NCBI GenBank assembly: GCA_036881805.1
Contig: JBAJNK010000068.1
Span: forward strand, 1-16,335
Length of the DNA stretch: 16,335 nucleotides
DNA from: JANQLC01 sp036881805
Lineage (GTDB): Bacteria > Bacteroidota > Bacteroidia > Flavobacteriales > JANQLC01
Direction: 5' to 3'
Part shown: in pieces, positions 6,059 to 14,138 of the stretch
Layout of the letters: the number at the start of each line of letters is the position of its first letter
How positions within the stretch are numbered: the stretch's first letter is position 1
Program-made: the position numbers and the translations under genes
The notes under the pieces: model-generated
What the model was told of the DNA's origin: nothing
Databases searched by the model: none
Seen by the model: only the letters and a program-made list of their open reading frames with translations

Positions 6059-9000
6059 ATGGCTTCAGCTAAGAAATACTGGAAGGGATTTGGCGACCTG
6101 ACTTCGGACCCCGATTCAGAGGCGATCGAAACTAGGGAGTTCCCAACAGCGATTCCCATAGACCCATTTTTGAACGGGGATGGAAAGGCTTACGATGCCC
6201 AGGCCTCCCGTCGCGATTTCTTGAAATGGGCCGGCTTTAGTACAGCTGCTGCCACGCTGGCAGCCTGTGAAGGGCCGGTGGTCAATGCCATCCCCTATGT
6301 GGTCAAACCCGATGAATTGAATCCGGGTGTGGCCGATTACTACGCCTCTACCGTTTACGACGGACACGACTTCTCAAGCGTTTTGGTCAAGACGAGAGAG
6401 GGACGTCCGATCAAGCTGCAACCCAATACATCGAGTGGGCATTACGCCTATCCCAACACCCGTGTGCAGGCCTCGCTGTTATCGCTCTATGATATAGATT
6501 GCTTGAAGGAACCCCTGATAGCGGGGCGAGCAGCTACCTGGGCACAGGTGGACAAAAGGGTAAGGCGGGATTTGGATGCAGCAACTGCTGCGGGCCAGAA
6601 AATCGTATTGCTCACCGCACCGGTGATCAGCCCCACCTTTTCGCTGTTGTGGAAACAGTTCAAACAAAAATACCCCAGCGCCGAGTGGGTGGCCTACAAT
6701 CCCATATCCAACAGCGGTGCGGTAGCGGCGTATCAGGCGGTCTACGGCCAGACCGCGCTGCCCGGATACGACTTTACAAAAGCCGATGTCATCGTATCGG
6801 TAGCCGCCGATTTCCTCGGCGATTGGTTTGGCGGTGACCACAGTCGCGATTACGCCCTGCGCCGCAACCCAAACCAGGCGATGAGCCGTCATTTTCAACT
6901 GGAGTCCAACTTATCGCTCACCGGCGCCAATGCCGATTATCGCATACCGATCAAGCCCAGTGAACAAGCCCAGGCCGTCGCGCAGATGTACCGCGCCATC
7001 GCCTGGGGACAACAAACCCGCGATCCGCGCATCCGAGCCGCGATTGAAGCCTTAAAAAAGGCAGGCCCCGCCGGTTTGTTGGTTTCCGGCACTAACGATG
7101 GGGATGTGCAATTGCTCGTCGATGCGGTGAACCGAAAGTTGCGGAGCCGAGCCTATCGACCCGAAGCGCCGGTATACTTGAAAGCGGTGACCGATGCCCC
7201 GGTAAAAGGGCTGATTTCCGATATGAAGGACGGACGGGTTGGGGTATTGCTATCGCATCGTGTAAATCCGGTTTACGACGCCCCCGATAGCAGCGCCTTT
7301 GTCGCAGCCCTTAAAAATGTGAAGACCTTTGTCTCCTTCGATAGAAGACGAGACGAGACCGCCTCGTTGGCCCATGTCAATGCCATTTCGCATCACGCCA
7401 TGGAGCGCTGGGGCGATGCCAAACCGAAAATCGGAATCTACACCCTTCAGCAACCGACGATACGACCCCTATTTCAGTCTCGCCAGATGGAAGACAGCCT
7501 GATCGCATGGATGGGCGGTGTGTTAGAAGGCGTGGATGCGGCCTTGGCCAACGATTCCACGGCGACCTATATCCCACCGGTGACCGAGTGCAAGCTGACA
7601 TTTCACGACTTGTTAAAGAAAAACTGGACGGAAAACATTTTAAAAGGCGATTCCACCTGGTTTTCCGCACTGCGCGCGGGCTATTACGAGCGGCGCGACG
7701 AGCTGCACCCGGTCTCACCAGCCGACATAGACCTGTCCCCCGCCTTGACCCGAGCGGAAAACCGCTATGCAAAAACCGGCAAAATTGAATTGCAGCTTTA
7801 CAGCGAGATTGGAATGGGAGCCGGTGCGCAAGCCGACAATCCCTGGTTACAGGAATTTCCCGATCCGTTGACCCGTGCGACCTGGGACAATTATCTGACG
7901 ATTTCCAAGGTGCAGGCCGATGAATTGGGATTGAAAAACTGGCGCGATTCCAAGGGCGCCCTAAACGGCGATCGCGTAAACCTAAGCGTAAAAGGCCGGA
8001 CTGTAAAAAATGTGCCCGTACTGATCACAGCCGGTCAGACTTATGGAAGCGTCGGCCTGGCCTTTGGCTATGGCCGAGAAAAAGCGGGAAAGACGGCCTT
8101 GATCAATGGAAATCCCATCGGCGTCAATGCCTTTCAGCTGTATGTCGATCGGGATGCCATTCAGACCGAAGTGCAGATTGAAAAGGCGGATGGCGCCCAT
8201 GGCTTTGCCCTTACCCAGCTGTACGATACGATGATGGGGCGCGGTGAGTCCATCGTAAAGGAAACCACAGCCCAGATATATAACCGGGGAAAATCCGATA
8301 AGAGCCGGTACAACCCATCTGAAAAACTCCTTACGATTGACGGGAAACAGCCGGTTTCTAAAGTCGATATGTGGGCAGCCCGCGATCGCTCCCTAGGGCC
8401 TTGGTTCAACCTGTCTATCGACTTGAACGCTTGCACCGGTTGCGGCGCTTGTGTGGTCGCGTGTCACGCCGAGAACAACGTGCCTGTAGTGGGAAAAGAC
8501 GAGGTGCGCCGCTTTCGCGATATGCACTGGTTGCGCATCGATCGATACTACGCCAGCGACATGTCCTATGAGAAAGCCGAAGCGGAAGGCCGATCTGAGG
8601 GACGCGCCTTTTTTCGCGCTTTGGAACAGCCGGAAGAAAACCCCGAAGTCGTCTTTCAGCCGGTCATGTGTCAACACTGCAACCACGCCCCTTGTGAAAC
8701 GGTTTGCCCCGTAGCGGCTACCTCACACGGTGTCCAGGGACAAAACCAGATGATATACAACCGCTGCGTGGGTACGCGTTACTGTGCGAATAACTGTCCC
8801 TATAAGGTGCGCCGGTTCAATTGGTTCCGATACGCCGAGAACGATGCTTTTGATTTCCATATGAACAACGATCTGGGACGCATGGTTTTAAATCCCGATG
8901 TGGTGGTTCGCTCCCGTGGTGTGATGGAAAAGTGTTCTATGTGCATCCAAATGACACAAGCATCCATACTCAAAGCCAAAAGGGAAAAACGACCGCTGCG

Positions 9001-9199
9001 CGATGCAGACCTCTCTACGGCCTGTGCAACCGCTTGTGCCACAGGCGCACTGGTATTCGGCGATATCGACGATGAAAACAGCGAGGTGCACCAGTTGCAC
9101 GACGCGGAGAAAAACAAACGAAAATACTACTTGCTCGAAGCAGTGGGCACGCAGCCCAATGTGTTTTACAACTTAAAGGTGAGAAATAAAATAGAGTAG
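6059..9199 (+). CDS. actB: Alternative complex III subunit B, molybdopterin-oxidoreductase-like iron-sulfur protein
   Basis: A 1046-residue periplasmic subunit carrying electrons from the quinol site to the hemes. The N-terminus has a Tat-type motif SRRDFLK (50-56) followed by a hydrophobic stretch and LAAC (67-70), consistent with Tat export and a lipid-anchored Cys70. Residues ~75-760 are the molybdopterin-oxidoreductase-like part; in this family it binds no molybdenum cofactor. The ferredoxin-like end (~785-1000) has CTGCGACVVAC (792-802), CQHCNHAPCETVCP (871-884), CVGTRYCANNCP (903-914), CSMC (959-962) and CATAC (989-993). In the third motif Thr906 stands where a fourth cysteine would be, the pattern expected for three [4Fe-4S] and one [3Fe-4S] cluster. 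AAAGGAAAA before the ATG may serve as ribosome binding site. Length and domain order fit full-length ActB. Confidence 0.95.
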   Translation: MASAKKYWKGFGDLTSDPDSEAIETREFPTAIPIDPFLNGDGKAYDAQASRRDFLKWAGFSTAAATLAACEGPVVNAIPYVVKPDELNPGVADYYASTVYDGHDFSSVLVKTREGRPIKLQPNTSSGHYAYPNTRVQASLLSLYDIDCLKEPLIAGRAATWAQVDKRVRRDLDAATAAGQKIVLLTAPVISPTFSLLWKQFKQKYPSAEWVAYNPISNSGAVAAYQAVYGQTALPGYDFTKADVIVSVAADFLGDWFGGDHSRDYALRRNPNQAMSRHFQLESNLSLTGANADYRIPIKPSEQAQAVAQMYRAIAWGQQTRDPRIRAAIEALKKAGPAGLLVSGTNDGDVQLLVDAVNRKLRSRAYRPEAPVYLKAVTDAPVKGLISDMKDGRVGVLLSHRVNPVYDAPDSSAFVAALKNVKTFVSFDRRRDETASLAHVNAISHHAMERWGDAKPKIGIYTLQQPTIRPLFQSRQMEDSLIAWMGGVLEGVDAALANDSTATYIPPVTECKLTFHDLLKKNWTENILKGDSTWFSALRAGYYERRDELHPVSPADIDLSPALTRAENRYAKTGKIELQLYSEIGMGAGAQADNPWLQEFPDPLTRATWDNYLTISKVQADELGLKNWRDSKGALNGDRVNLSVKGRTVKNVPVLITAGQTYGSVGLAFGYGREKAGKTALINGNPIGVNAFQLYVDRDAIQTEVQIEKADGAHGFALTQLYDTMMGRGESIVKETTAQIYNRGKSDKSRYNPSEKLLTIDGKQPVSKVDMWAARDRSLGPWFNLSIDLNACTGCGACVVACHAENNVPVVGKDEVRRFRDMHWLRIDRYYASDMSYEKAEAEGRSEGRAFFRALEQPEENPEVVFQPVMCQHCNHAPCETVCPVAATSHGVQGQNQMIYNRCVGTRYCANNCPYKVRRFNWFRYAENDAFDFHMNNDLGRMVLNPDVVVRSRGVMEKCSMCIQMTQASILKAKREKRPLRDADLSTACATACATGALVFGDIDDENSEVHQLHDAEKNKRKYYLLEAVGTQPNVFYNLKVRNKIE

Positions 9200-9217
9200 G
9201 CTAACCAAAGGAAAAGC

Positions 9218-10618
9218 ATGTCGAGTCACTACGAATCACCCTATAGAGAACCCTTGGTTTTGGGGGATAAGACCTATCGGCAGATCTCTGCGGATATCGT
9301 TAAATCGGTTGCGGGGCCGGCTGCGCGATCCTGGTGGATCGCCTTTGGCATATCCCTGGCATTGTCCCTCTGGGGTTTGGGTTGCATACTCTATACGATT
9401 GGTACGGGCATCGGCGTATGGGGACTGAACAAGACCATCGGTTGGGCCTGGGACATTACCAACTTCGTGTGGTGGGTGGGTATCGGTCATGCTGGTACGC
9501 TCATCTCAGCCGTGCTCTTGCTGTTTCGCCAAAAGTGGCGCATGTCGATCAACCGCTCGGCAGAGGCGATGACGATCTTTGCCGTCATGCAGGCTGCGCT
9601 GTTTCCCATCATCCATATGGGACGCCCTTGGCTCGCCTATTGGGTGTTTCCCATACCGAATAACTTTGGATCGCTCTGGGTGAACTTCAACTCCCCCTTG
9701 CTCTGGGACGTGTTTGCCATTTCCACCTACTTCTCCGTTTCCTTAGTCTTTTGGTATATGGGTTTGATCCCCGACTTTGCGATGATTCGCGATAAGGTGA
9801 CCCGCCCGGCACTGCGAAAGATCTATGCCGTGCTCAGTTTCGGTTGGACTGGGCGTGCCAAGCACTGGCAGCGTTTTGAAGAACTGTCGCTCGTCTTGGC
9901 TGGCTTGGCCACCCCCTTGGTATTCTCGGTACATACCATCGTATCCTTCGACTTCTCTACCTCGGTGGTCAAGGGCTGGCACAGCACCATCTTTCCGCCC
10001 TACTTCGTGGCGGGTGCCATTTTCTCGGGATTTGCCATGGTGCAAACCCTGCTGAGCGTCGTGCGCAAGGTATTGCGACTCGAGGACTATATCACCCGTT
10101 TGCACATCGATTATATGAATCGCGTCATCCTGTTGACAGGCGGTATTGTAGCCGTGGCCTATATCACCGAATTTTTTATCGCCTGGTATAGCGGAAGCCC
10201 CTTTGAAGATTATACCTACCTCTCCTGGGGTGCGGCAACCGGCCCCTATTGGTGGGCGTTCTGGTCTTTAATCTCGTGCAACATACTCATACCGCAACTC
10301 TTGTGGATTCGATCGATACGTCGGAATTTTGTGTGGACATTTGTCATTTCAATCGTCATCAATATCGGCATGTGGTTCGAGCGCTTTACCATTATCGTCG
10401 TCGATCTCTCCAAGGGTTACCTGCCTGCTTCCTGGAGCATGTTTTCCCCGACTTTTGTCGATATCGGTGTATTTTTGGGGACGATCGGCTTTTTCTTTGT
10501 CCTCTTTTTGCTCTACAGCAAAAACTTTCCCGTGATTGCACAAGCGGAGTTGAAGACGATTTTGAAATCCTCAGGCGAAAACTATAAAAAAAGAAGGGAT
10601 ACAGATGCGCAGCGATAA
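9218..10618 (+). CDS. actC: Alternative complex III subunit C, NrfD-like quinol-binding membrane protein
   Basis: A 466-residue polytopic membrane protein with about ten hydrophobic helices (roughly 40-62, 81-103, 118-140, 163-185, 221-245, 261-283, 302-325, 344-366, 371-396, 412-433), the NrfD/PsrC fold. It holds the periplasm-facing menaquinol oxidation site next to the ActB iron-sulfur clusters. Candidate site residues are His133 in IIHMGRPW and Asp164 in LLWDV, both in the segment conserved among NrfD-like proteins; assigning them to the site is inference. AAAGGAAAA precedes the ATG. The C-terminal charged tail (NYKKRRDTDAQR) is encoded across the ribosome binding site and start of actD, giving a 14-base overlap and probable translational coupling. 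Confidence 0.94.
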   Translation: MSSHYESPYREPLVLGDKTYRQISADIVKSVAGPAARSWWIAFGISLALSLWGLGCILYTIGTGIGVWGLNKTIGWAWDITNFVWWVGIGHAGTLISAVLLLFRQKWRMSINRSAEAMTIFAVMQAALFPIIHMGRPWLAYWVFPIPNNFGSLWVNFNSPLLWDVFAISTYFSVSLVFWYMGLIPDFAMIRDKVTRPALRKIYAVLSFGWTGRAKHWQRFEELSLVLAGLATPLVFSVHTIVSFDFSTSVVKGWHSTIFPPYFVAGAIFSGFAMVQTLLSVVRKVLRLEDYITRLHIDYMNRVILLTGGIVAVAYITEFFIAWYSGSPFEDYTYLSWGAATGPYWWAFWSLISCNILIPQLLWIRSIRRNFVWTFVISIVINIGMWFERFTIIVVDLSKGYLPASWSMFSPTFVDIGVFLGTIGFFFVLFLLYSKNFPVIAQAELKTILKSSGENYKKRRDTDAQR

Positions 10619-11138
10619 AACCCTATACGGCGTGTACGCGGATGACGATCTGCTCCTAGGGGCGGTTGCGCGCATGCGTCGGGAAGGAATCACCATCGAT
10701 GAGGTGTACGCCCCTTTCCCCATACACGGGCTCGACAAGGCTTTGGGATTGCCGGAGACCCGGCTCGCCGTAACCGCTTTTCTCTATGGCTTACTGGGCC
10801 TGGGTTTTGCCATCTGGATGACCTGGTATATGATGGTATATGACTGGCCGCAAGACATCGGCGGTAAACCCAGCTTTACCTGGGGTGAAAATATGCCCGC
10901 CTTCGTGCCCATCCTATTTGAACTAACCGTTTTTTTCTCGGCGCATTTGATGGTGGTTACTTTCCTGGTTCGAAACGCCATGTACCCGGGCGCTCGTGCA
11001 GCCAATCCGCATCCGGCGACTACGGACGATCGGTTCGTGATGGAGATCTCGGTGCGCGATGCGGATAAACCCAAGGTGATCGCCCTGCTGAAAGAGACGG
11101 GCGCCGTGGCGATCCATTTGAAACACCCTGAAGCCTGA
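10605..11138 (+). CDS. actD: Alternative complex III subunit D (DUF3341 membrane protein)
   Basis: A 177-residue protein with a cytoplasmic N-terminal domain containing YAPFPIHGLDKALG (35-48), the hallmark of this family, then two membrane helices (~54-78 and ~98-122) and a soluble tail (~140-177). In known complexes ActD packs beside ActC and carries no cofactor, and none is visible here (no cysteine motifs). The ATG overlaps the last 14 bases of actC, with AGAAGG a few bases upstream as ribosome binding site. Its stop lies 3 bases before the actE ATG. Confidence 0.93.
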   Translation: MRSDKTLYGVYADDDLLLGAVARMRREGITIDEVYAPFPIHGLDKALGLPETRLAVTAFLYGLLGLGFAIWMTWYMMVYDWPQDIGGKPSFTWGENMPAFVPILFELTVFFSAHLMVVTFLVRNAMYPGARAANPHPATTDDRFVMEISVRDADKPKVIALLKETGAVAIHLKHPEA

Positions 11139-11141
11139 GCT

Positions 11142-11690
11142 ATGTTATCGAGACGGAACATTATTTTTTTAAGCGGGGTATGGGCGCTGTTGGCGACGGC
11201 TTGTTGGACGGATAAGCGCGATCCCAATATTCAGTATATGCCCAATATGTACCCGGCGGTTCCCTATGAACCCGATGCGGTTAACCGGTACTACAGCGAT
11301 AGCATGGCTGCTTTGGAGCCGGTTCCGGGAACCGTGCCACGTGGCCATACGCCTTACCATTTGCCCAATACGAATCAGGGCTACGAAGAGTCGCGAAATC
11401 TCGAGTCACCCGTAGCGGCCACCGATCCAAATCTGAGGCGTGGCAAGTATTTGTTCGGCATTTACTGCGCCATCTGTCACGGCGACAAAGGCGACGGCCA
11501 AGGGCAATTGTCAAAGACCGGAAAGATACCCGGCGTACCCGATTACAAAGACAGAGATATAACCCTAGGCACCGTCTACCACGTCATCGTGTATGGCAAG
11601 AACATAATGGGGTCTCACGCTTCGCAGCTAACCGATACAGAGCGTTGGCAGGTGGCGCAATACGTGATGACATTGAAAGACCAGAAGTGA
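11142..11690 (+). CDS. actE: Alternative complex III subunit E, monoheme cytochrome c lipoprotein
   Basis: A 182-residue protein with a lipoprotein signal ending LLATAC (Cys21), so it should be lipid-anchored on the periplasmic face. The conserved early segment with IQYMPNMY (30-37) follows. The cytochrome domain starts near residue 95 (RGKYLFGIYC) with heme motif CAICH at 109-113 and GDKGDGQG after it. Met156 in NIMGSHASQL is the probable sixth heme ligand, and the final helix is ERWQVAQYVMTLK. It provides the exit heme of ACIII, passing electrons to the oxidase or a soluble cytochrome. It follows actD by 3 bases and precedes actF by 21. Confidence 0.94.
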   Translation: MLSRRNIIFLSGVWALLATACWTDKRDPNIQYMPNMYPAVPYEPDAVNRYYSDSMAALEPVPGTVPRGHTPYHLPNTNQGYEESRNLESPVAATDPNLRRGKYLFGIYCAICHGDKGDGQGQLSKTGKIPGVPDYKDRDITLGTVYHVIVYGKNIMGSHASQLTDTERWQVAQYVMTLKDQK

Positions 11691-11711
11691 CATAGCGTCA
11701 ATCCATATACC

Positions 11712-13010
11712 ATGTATCAACTCTCTGCGAAATTGCGTTTGTTTGCCATCCTTTTAATGGGGATCGGTGTGCTTTCCATCACCTATGGATTCCTATCTAC
11801 CCCAAGAGATGTGGCAGCGGTACAAAGGATTCTCACCCAGCGCAGCGCGGGCCAGCCCGAATCGGGTGCAGGGGTGCACTACGATGAAGCACAGCTGCAG
11901 CATGCCTGGCATCAAATGCAAAACCGGCCCTGGGCAGCCGTGTTGTACAGCGCTTTTTTCTTTACCGCAGTCGCCCTGGCCGTGCTGTTTTTCTACGCCG
12001 TACAGATCGCCGCAGAGGTGGGTTGGTCTGTCGTGCTCTTACGCGTGATGGAAGCCATCTCGTGGTTTGTCCCCGTGGGGGGTGCGATCATCCTGATCGT
12101 GTTGTTTTGCAGCGCAGGCCACCTCAACCACTTATACCATTGGATGGCCAGCGGGATAACCGACCCCACCGCCCCCCATTACGATGCGGTTATCGCTGCC
12201 AAAAGCGGATATTTAAACACGCCTTTTTTCCTGCTCCGATCCGTGGTTTACGTAGGCGGTTGGACGGCTATGCTCGTGTGGATGCAAAAGGCGGGACTCG
12301 CGGTAGACGAGTCCAAAAACTGGGCCCTGTTCAAGCGTTATAAGACCCGTGCGGTCCTCTTTCTGATCTGTTACGCCATCACCTCGACTACCATGGCATG
12401 GGATTGGATTATGTCGATCAATCCGCATTGGTTCAGCACCCTGTTCGGTTGGTATATATTGGGCGTCGTCTTCCCCACGGCGGTTTCCGCCTTAGCCATC
12501 GCGACGATCTACTTGAAATCAAAGGGCTATATGCCCGACGTGAACGACAGCCACATCCACGATTTGGCCAAATACATATTTGCTTTCAGCTTGTTGTGGG
12601 GCTACCTCTGGTTTGCCCAATACATGCTCTATTGGTATGCCGACATACCCGAAGAGGTGACCTACTTTTTATCGCGCTGGCGTGACTATCGGATACCCTA
12701 CTTCGCCATATTGGTCTTAAACCTCGTAGTCCCTACCTTGGTTTTGATGAACAGCGACTTTAAGCGGATCCCATTTCTAGTCGTATTTACCGGCATATCC
12801 GTCATCATCGGCCATGCCATAGAGTCATACGTACTGATCGCGCCCGAGGTCGTCGGCAAAAACTGGCATATGGGCGTGGTCGAATGGGGAAGCTGGTTGG
12901 GATTCCTCGGCTTGTTCATCTTTGTCAGCTTTACGGCACTGACGAAAGTCTCCTTGTCGGCAAGGGGGAACCCCTATTGGAAGGAGAGCGAGGCGTATCG
13001 ATATGGATAA
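11712..13010 (+). CDS. actF: Alternative complex III subunit F, second NrfD-like membrane protein
   Basis: A 432-residue polytopic membrane protein, paralogous in fold to ActC, with about ten hydrophobic helices (first at 8-28; others around 74-99, 108-133, 170-192, 212-234, 242-266, 287-308, 328-346, 355-376, 392-410). Residues 30-70 form a polar periplasmic insertion. In the family ActF flanks ActC and is thought to contribute to proton handling; no cofactor motif is present. Recognisable stretches include TTMAWDWIMSINPHWFST (225-242) and AFSLLWGYLWFAQYML (291-306), shared with this subunit in other Bacteroidota. Eight bases before its end an ATG opens a 16-codon frame leading into coxB. 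Confidence 0.92.
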   Translation: MYQLSAKLRLFAILLMGIGVLSITYGFLSTPRDVAAVQRILTQRSAGQPESGAGVHYDEAQLQHAWHQMQNRPWAAVLYSAFFFTAVALAVLFFYAVQIAAEVGWSVVLLRVMEAISWFVPVGGAIILIVLFCSAGHLNHLYHWMASGITDPTAPHYDAVIAAKSGYLNTPFFLLRSVVYVGGWTAMLVWMQKAGLAVDESKNWALFKRYKTRAVLFLICYAITSTTMAWDWIMSINPHWFSTLFGWYILGVVFPTAVSALAIATIYLKSKGYMPDVNDSHIHDLAKYIFAFSLLWGYLWFAQYMLYWYADIPEEVTYFLSRWRDYRIPYFAILVLNLVVPTLVLMNSDFKRIPFLVVFTGISVIIGHAIESYVLIAPEVVGKNWHMGVVEWGSWLGFLGLFIFVSFTALTKVSLSARGNPYWKESEAYRYG

Positions 13011-13053
13011 AAGCGTTTGGAGGCTGCAACTGCAAAAGGTATTTCACAGATGA
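13003..13053 (+). other. 16-codon bridging frame between actF and coxB
   Basis: ATG at 13003 overlaps the last 8 bases of actF. The frame encodes MDKSVWRLQLQKVFHR, and its TGA at 13051-13053 overlaps the coxB ATG as ATGA. This is the layout of a translational-coupling leader, but a chance frame of this size is quite possible. No family is recognised. Confidence 0.25.
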
Positions 13054-14099
13054 CCCGGATTTTAATTGCCATCGTGTTGTTGCTCGCTGTCGTTGCGATT
13101 GGACAGCTGATCAACCTGGTGCGACTCAGAGGTAGTGTAAGGGGTGGAGAACGCCCCTCCGCCATTCCCACCGAGCGGGACAACAACCGCCAGGGCACCC
13201 TTATGTTGCTCTTTGGAATCGGATTGCTGATCGCCGTGATATGGAGCCTACTCGCCTGGCGCGATATCTTACTCCCCGAGCCGGCCGCTGTGCATGGGCG
13301 CCAAGTCGATACGTTGATGCACGTCACCCTGACTTTGATCTTCATCGTATTTTTCATCACCCAGCCCCTGCTCTTTTATTTCACCTTTAGATACAGGGGT
13401 GTAAAAGCCAAAAGGGCGTTTTATTATCCGCACAACGACAGGCTCGAGATCGTCTGGACCAGCATCCCCGCCATCGCATTGGCGGGCATCATCCTCTATG
13501 GTCTGCTGGTGTGGAAAGACATCATGTATCCCGCCGACAAGGCAAAGGGTGACCCTTTGCGCATCGAGGTCTACGGCCAACAATTCAATTGGACGTTTCG
13601 CTATGCGGGAAGGGATAACCAATTGGGAGATGCAAACGTGCGTTTTGTCGGCGGCACAAATATAGTGGGCATCGACCCCAATGATTCCCGAGGCAGAGAC
13701 GATATCCTAACCAAGGAGCTCCACATGCCCAAAGGGAGAAAAATTTTGTTTACATTTAGGTCGCAAGACGTGATACACTCCGCTTATATGCCGCACTTTC
13801 GCGTCCAGATGAACTGCGTGCCCGGCATGGTTACGCAATTCAGCTTTACACCGGCCTACACCACAGCGGAATTTAGGCAGTTAAAGGGCGTTAGGCATAA
13901 GGTGAGCAGTGTAAACGAAGCCATCGCCAGGCGTCGGGCAAAGGGCGAAGATGTGGAGTCCTGGGATTTCGATTACCTCTTGTTGTGCAACAAGATTTGT
14001 GGCAGTGGCCATTACAATATGCAGGCGAAAATCGCAGTTCAGGAGCCGGCTGATTTTGCAGCCTGGTTAGCCCAACAGAAGGAATTTAAAGATTTATAG
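13050..14099 (+). CDS. coxB: Cytochrome c oxidase subunit II (CuA)
   Basis: A 349-residue oxidase subunit that receives electrons from ACIII or a cytochrome c through its binuclear CuA centre. Four hydrophobic helices (~3-24, 50-69, 89-113, 137-155) precede the periplasmic cupredoxin domain; the first two are an extension beyond the usual pair, known in Bacteroidota. CuA ligands are all present: His243 (VIHSAYMPHF), then CNKICGSGHYNM with Cys313, Cys317, His321 and Met324. Lys315 stands where many species have Glu, but that residue ligates through its backbone. FNWTFRY (179-185) is the aromatic entry patch. A charged insertion (~283-305) sits before the second copper loop. I start at ATG 13050, with AAAAGG upstream; a TTG at 13017 in frame would add 11 unlikely residues. 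Confidence 0.94.
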   Translation: MTRILIAIVLLLAVVAIGQLINLVRLRGSVRGGERPSAIPTERDNNRQGTLMLLFGIGLLIAVIWSLLAWRDILLPEPAAVHGRQVDTLMHVTLTLIFIVFFITQPLLFYFTFRYRGVKAKRAFYYPHNDRLEIVWTSIPAIALAGIILYGLLVWKDIMYPADKAKGDPLRIEVYGQQFNWTFRYAGRDNQLGDANVRFVGGTNIVGIDPNDSRGRDDILTKELHMPKGRKILFTFRSQDVIHSAYMPHFRVQMNCVPGMVTQFSFTPAYTTAEFRQLKGVRHKVSSVNEAIARRRAKGEDVESWDFDYLLLCNKICGSGHYNMQAKIAVQEPADFAAWLAQQKEFKDL

Positions 14100-14138
14100 G
14101 AGGCAGATATAGGTGTTAAAATTTAATCGAGGGAAGCG

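Noticed and set aside
13017..13049. TTG start for coxB
   Set aside because: The ATG at 13050 begins directly with the expected N-terminal membrane helix and has a purine-rich AAAAGG upstream.
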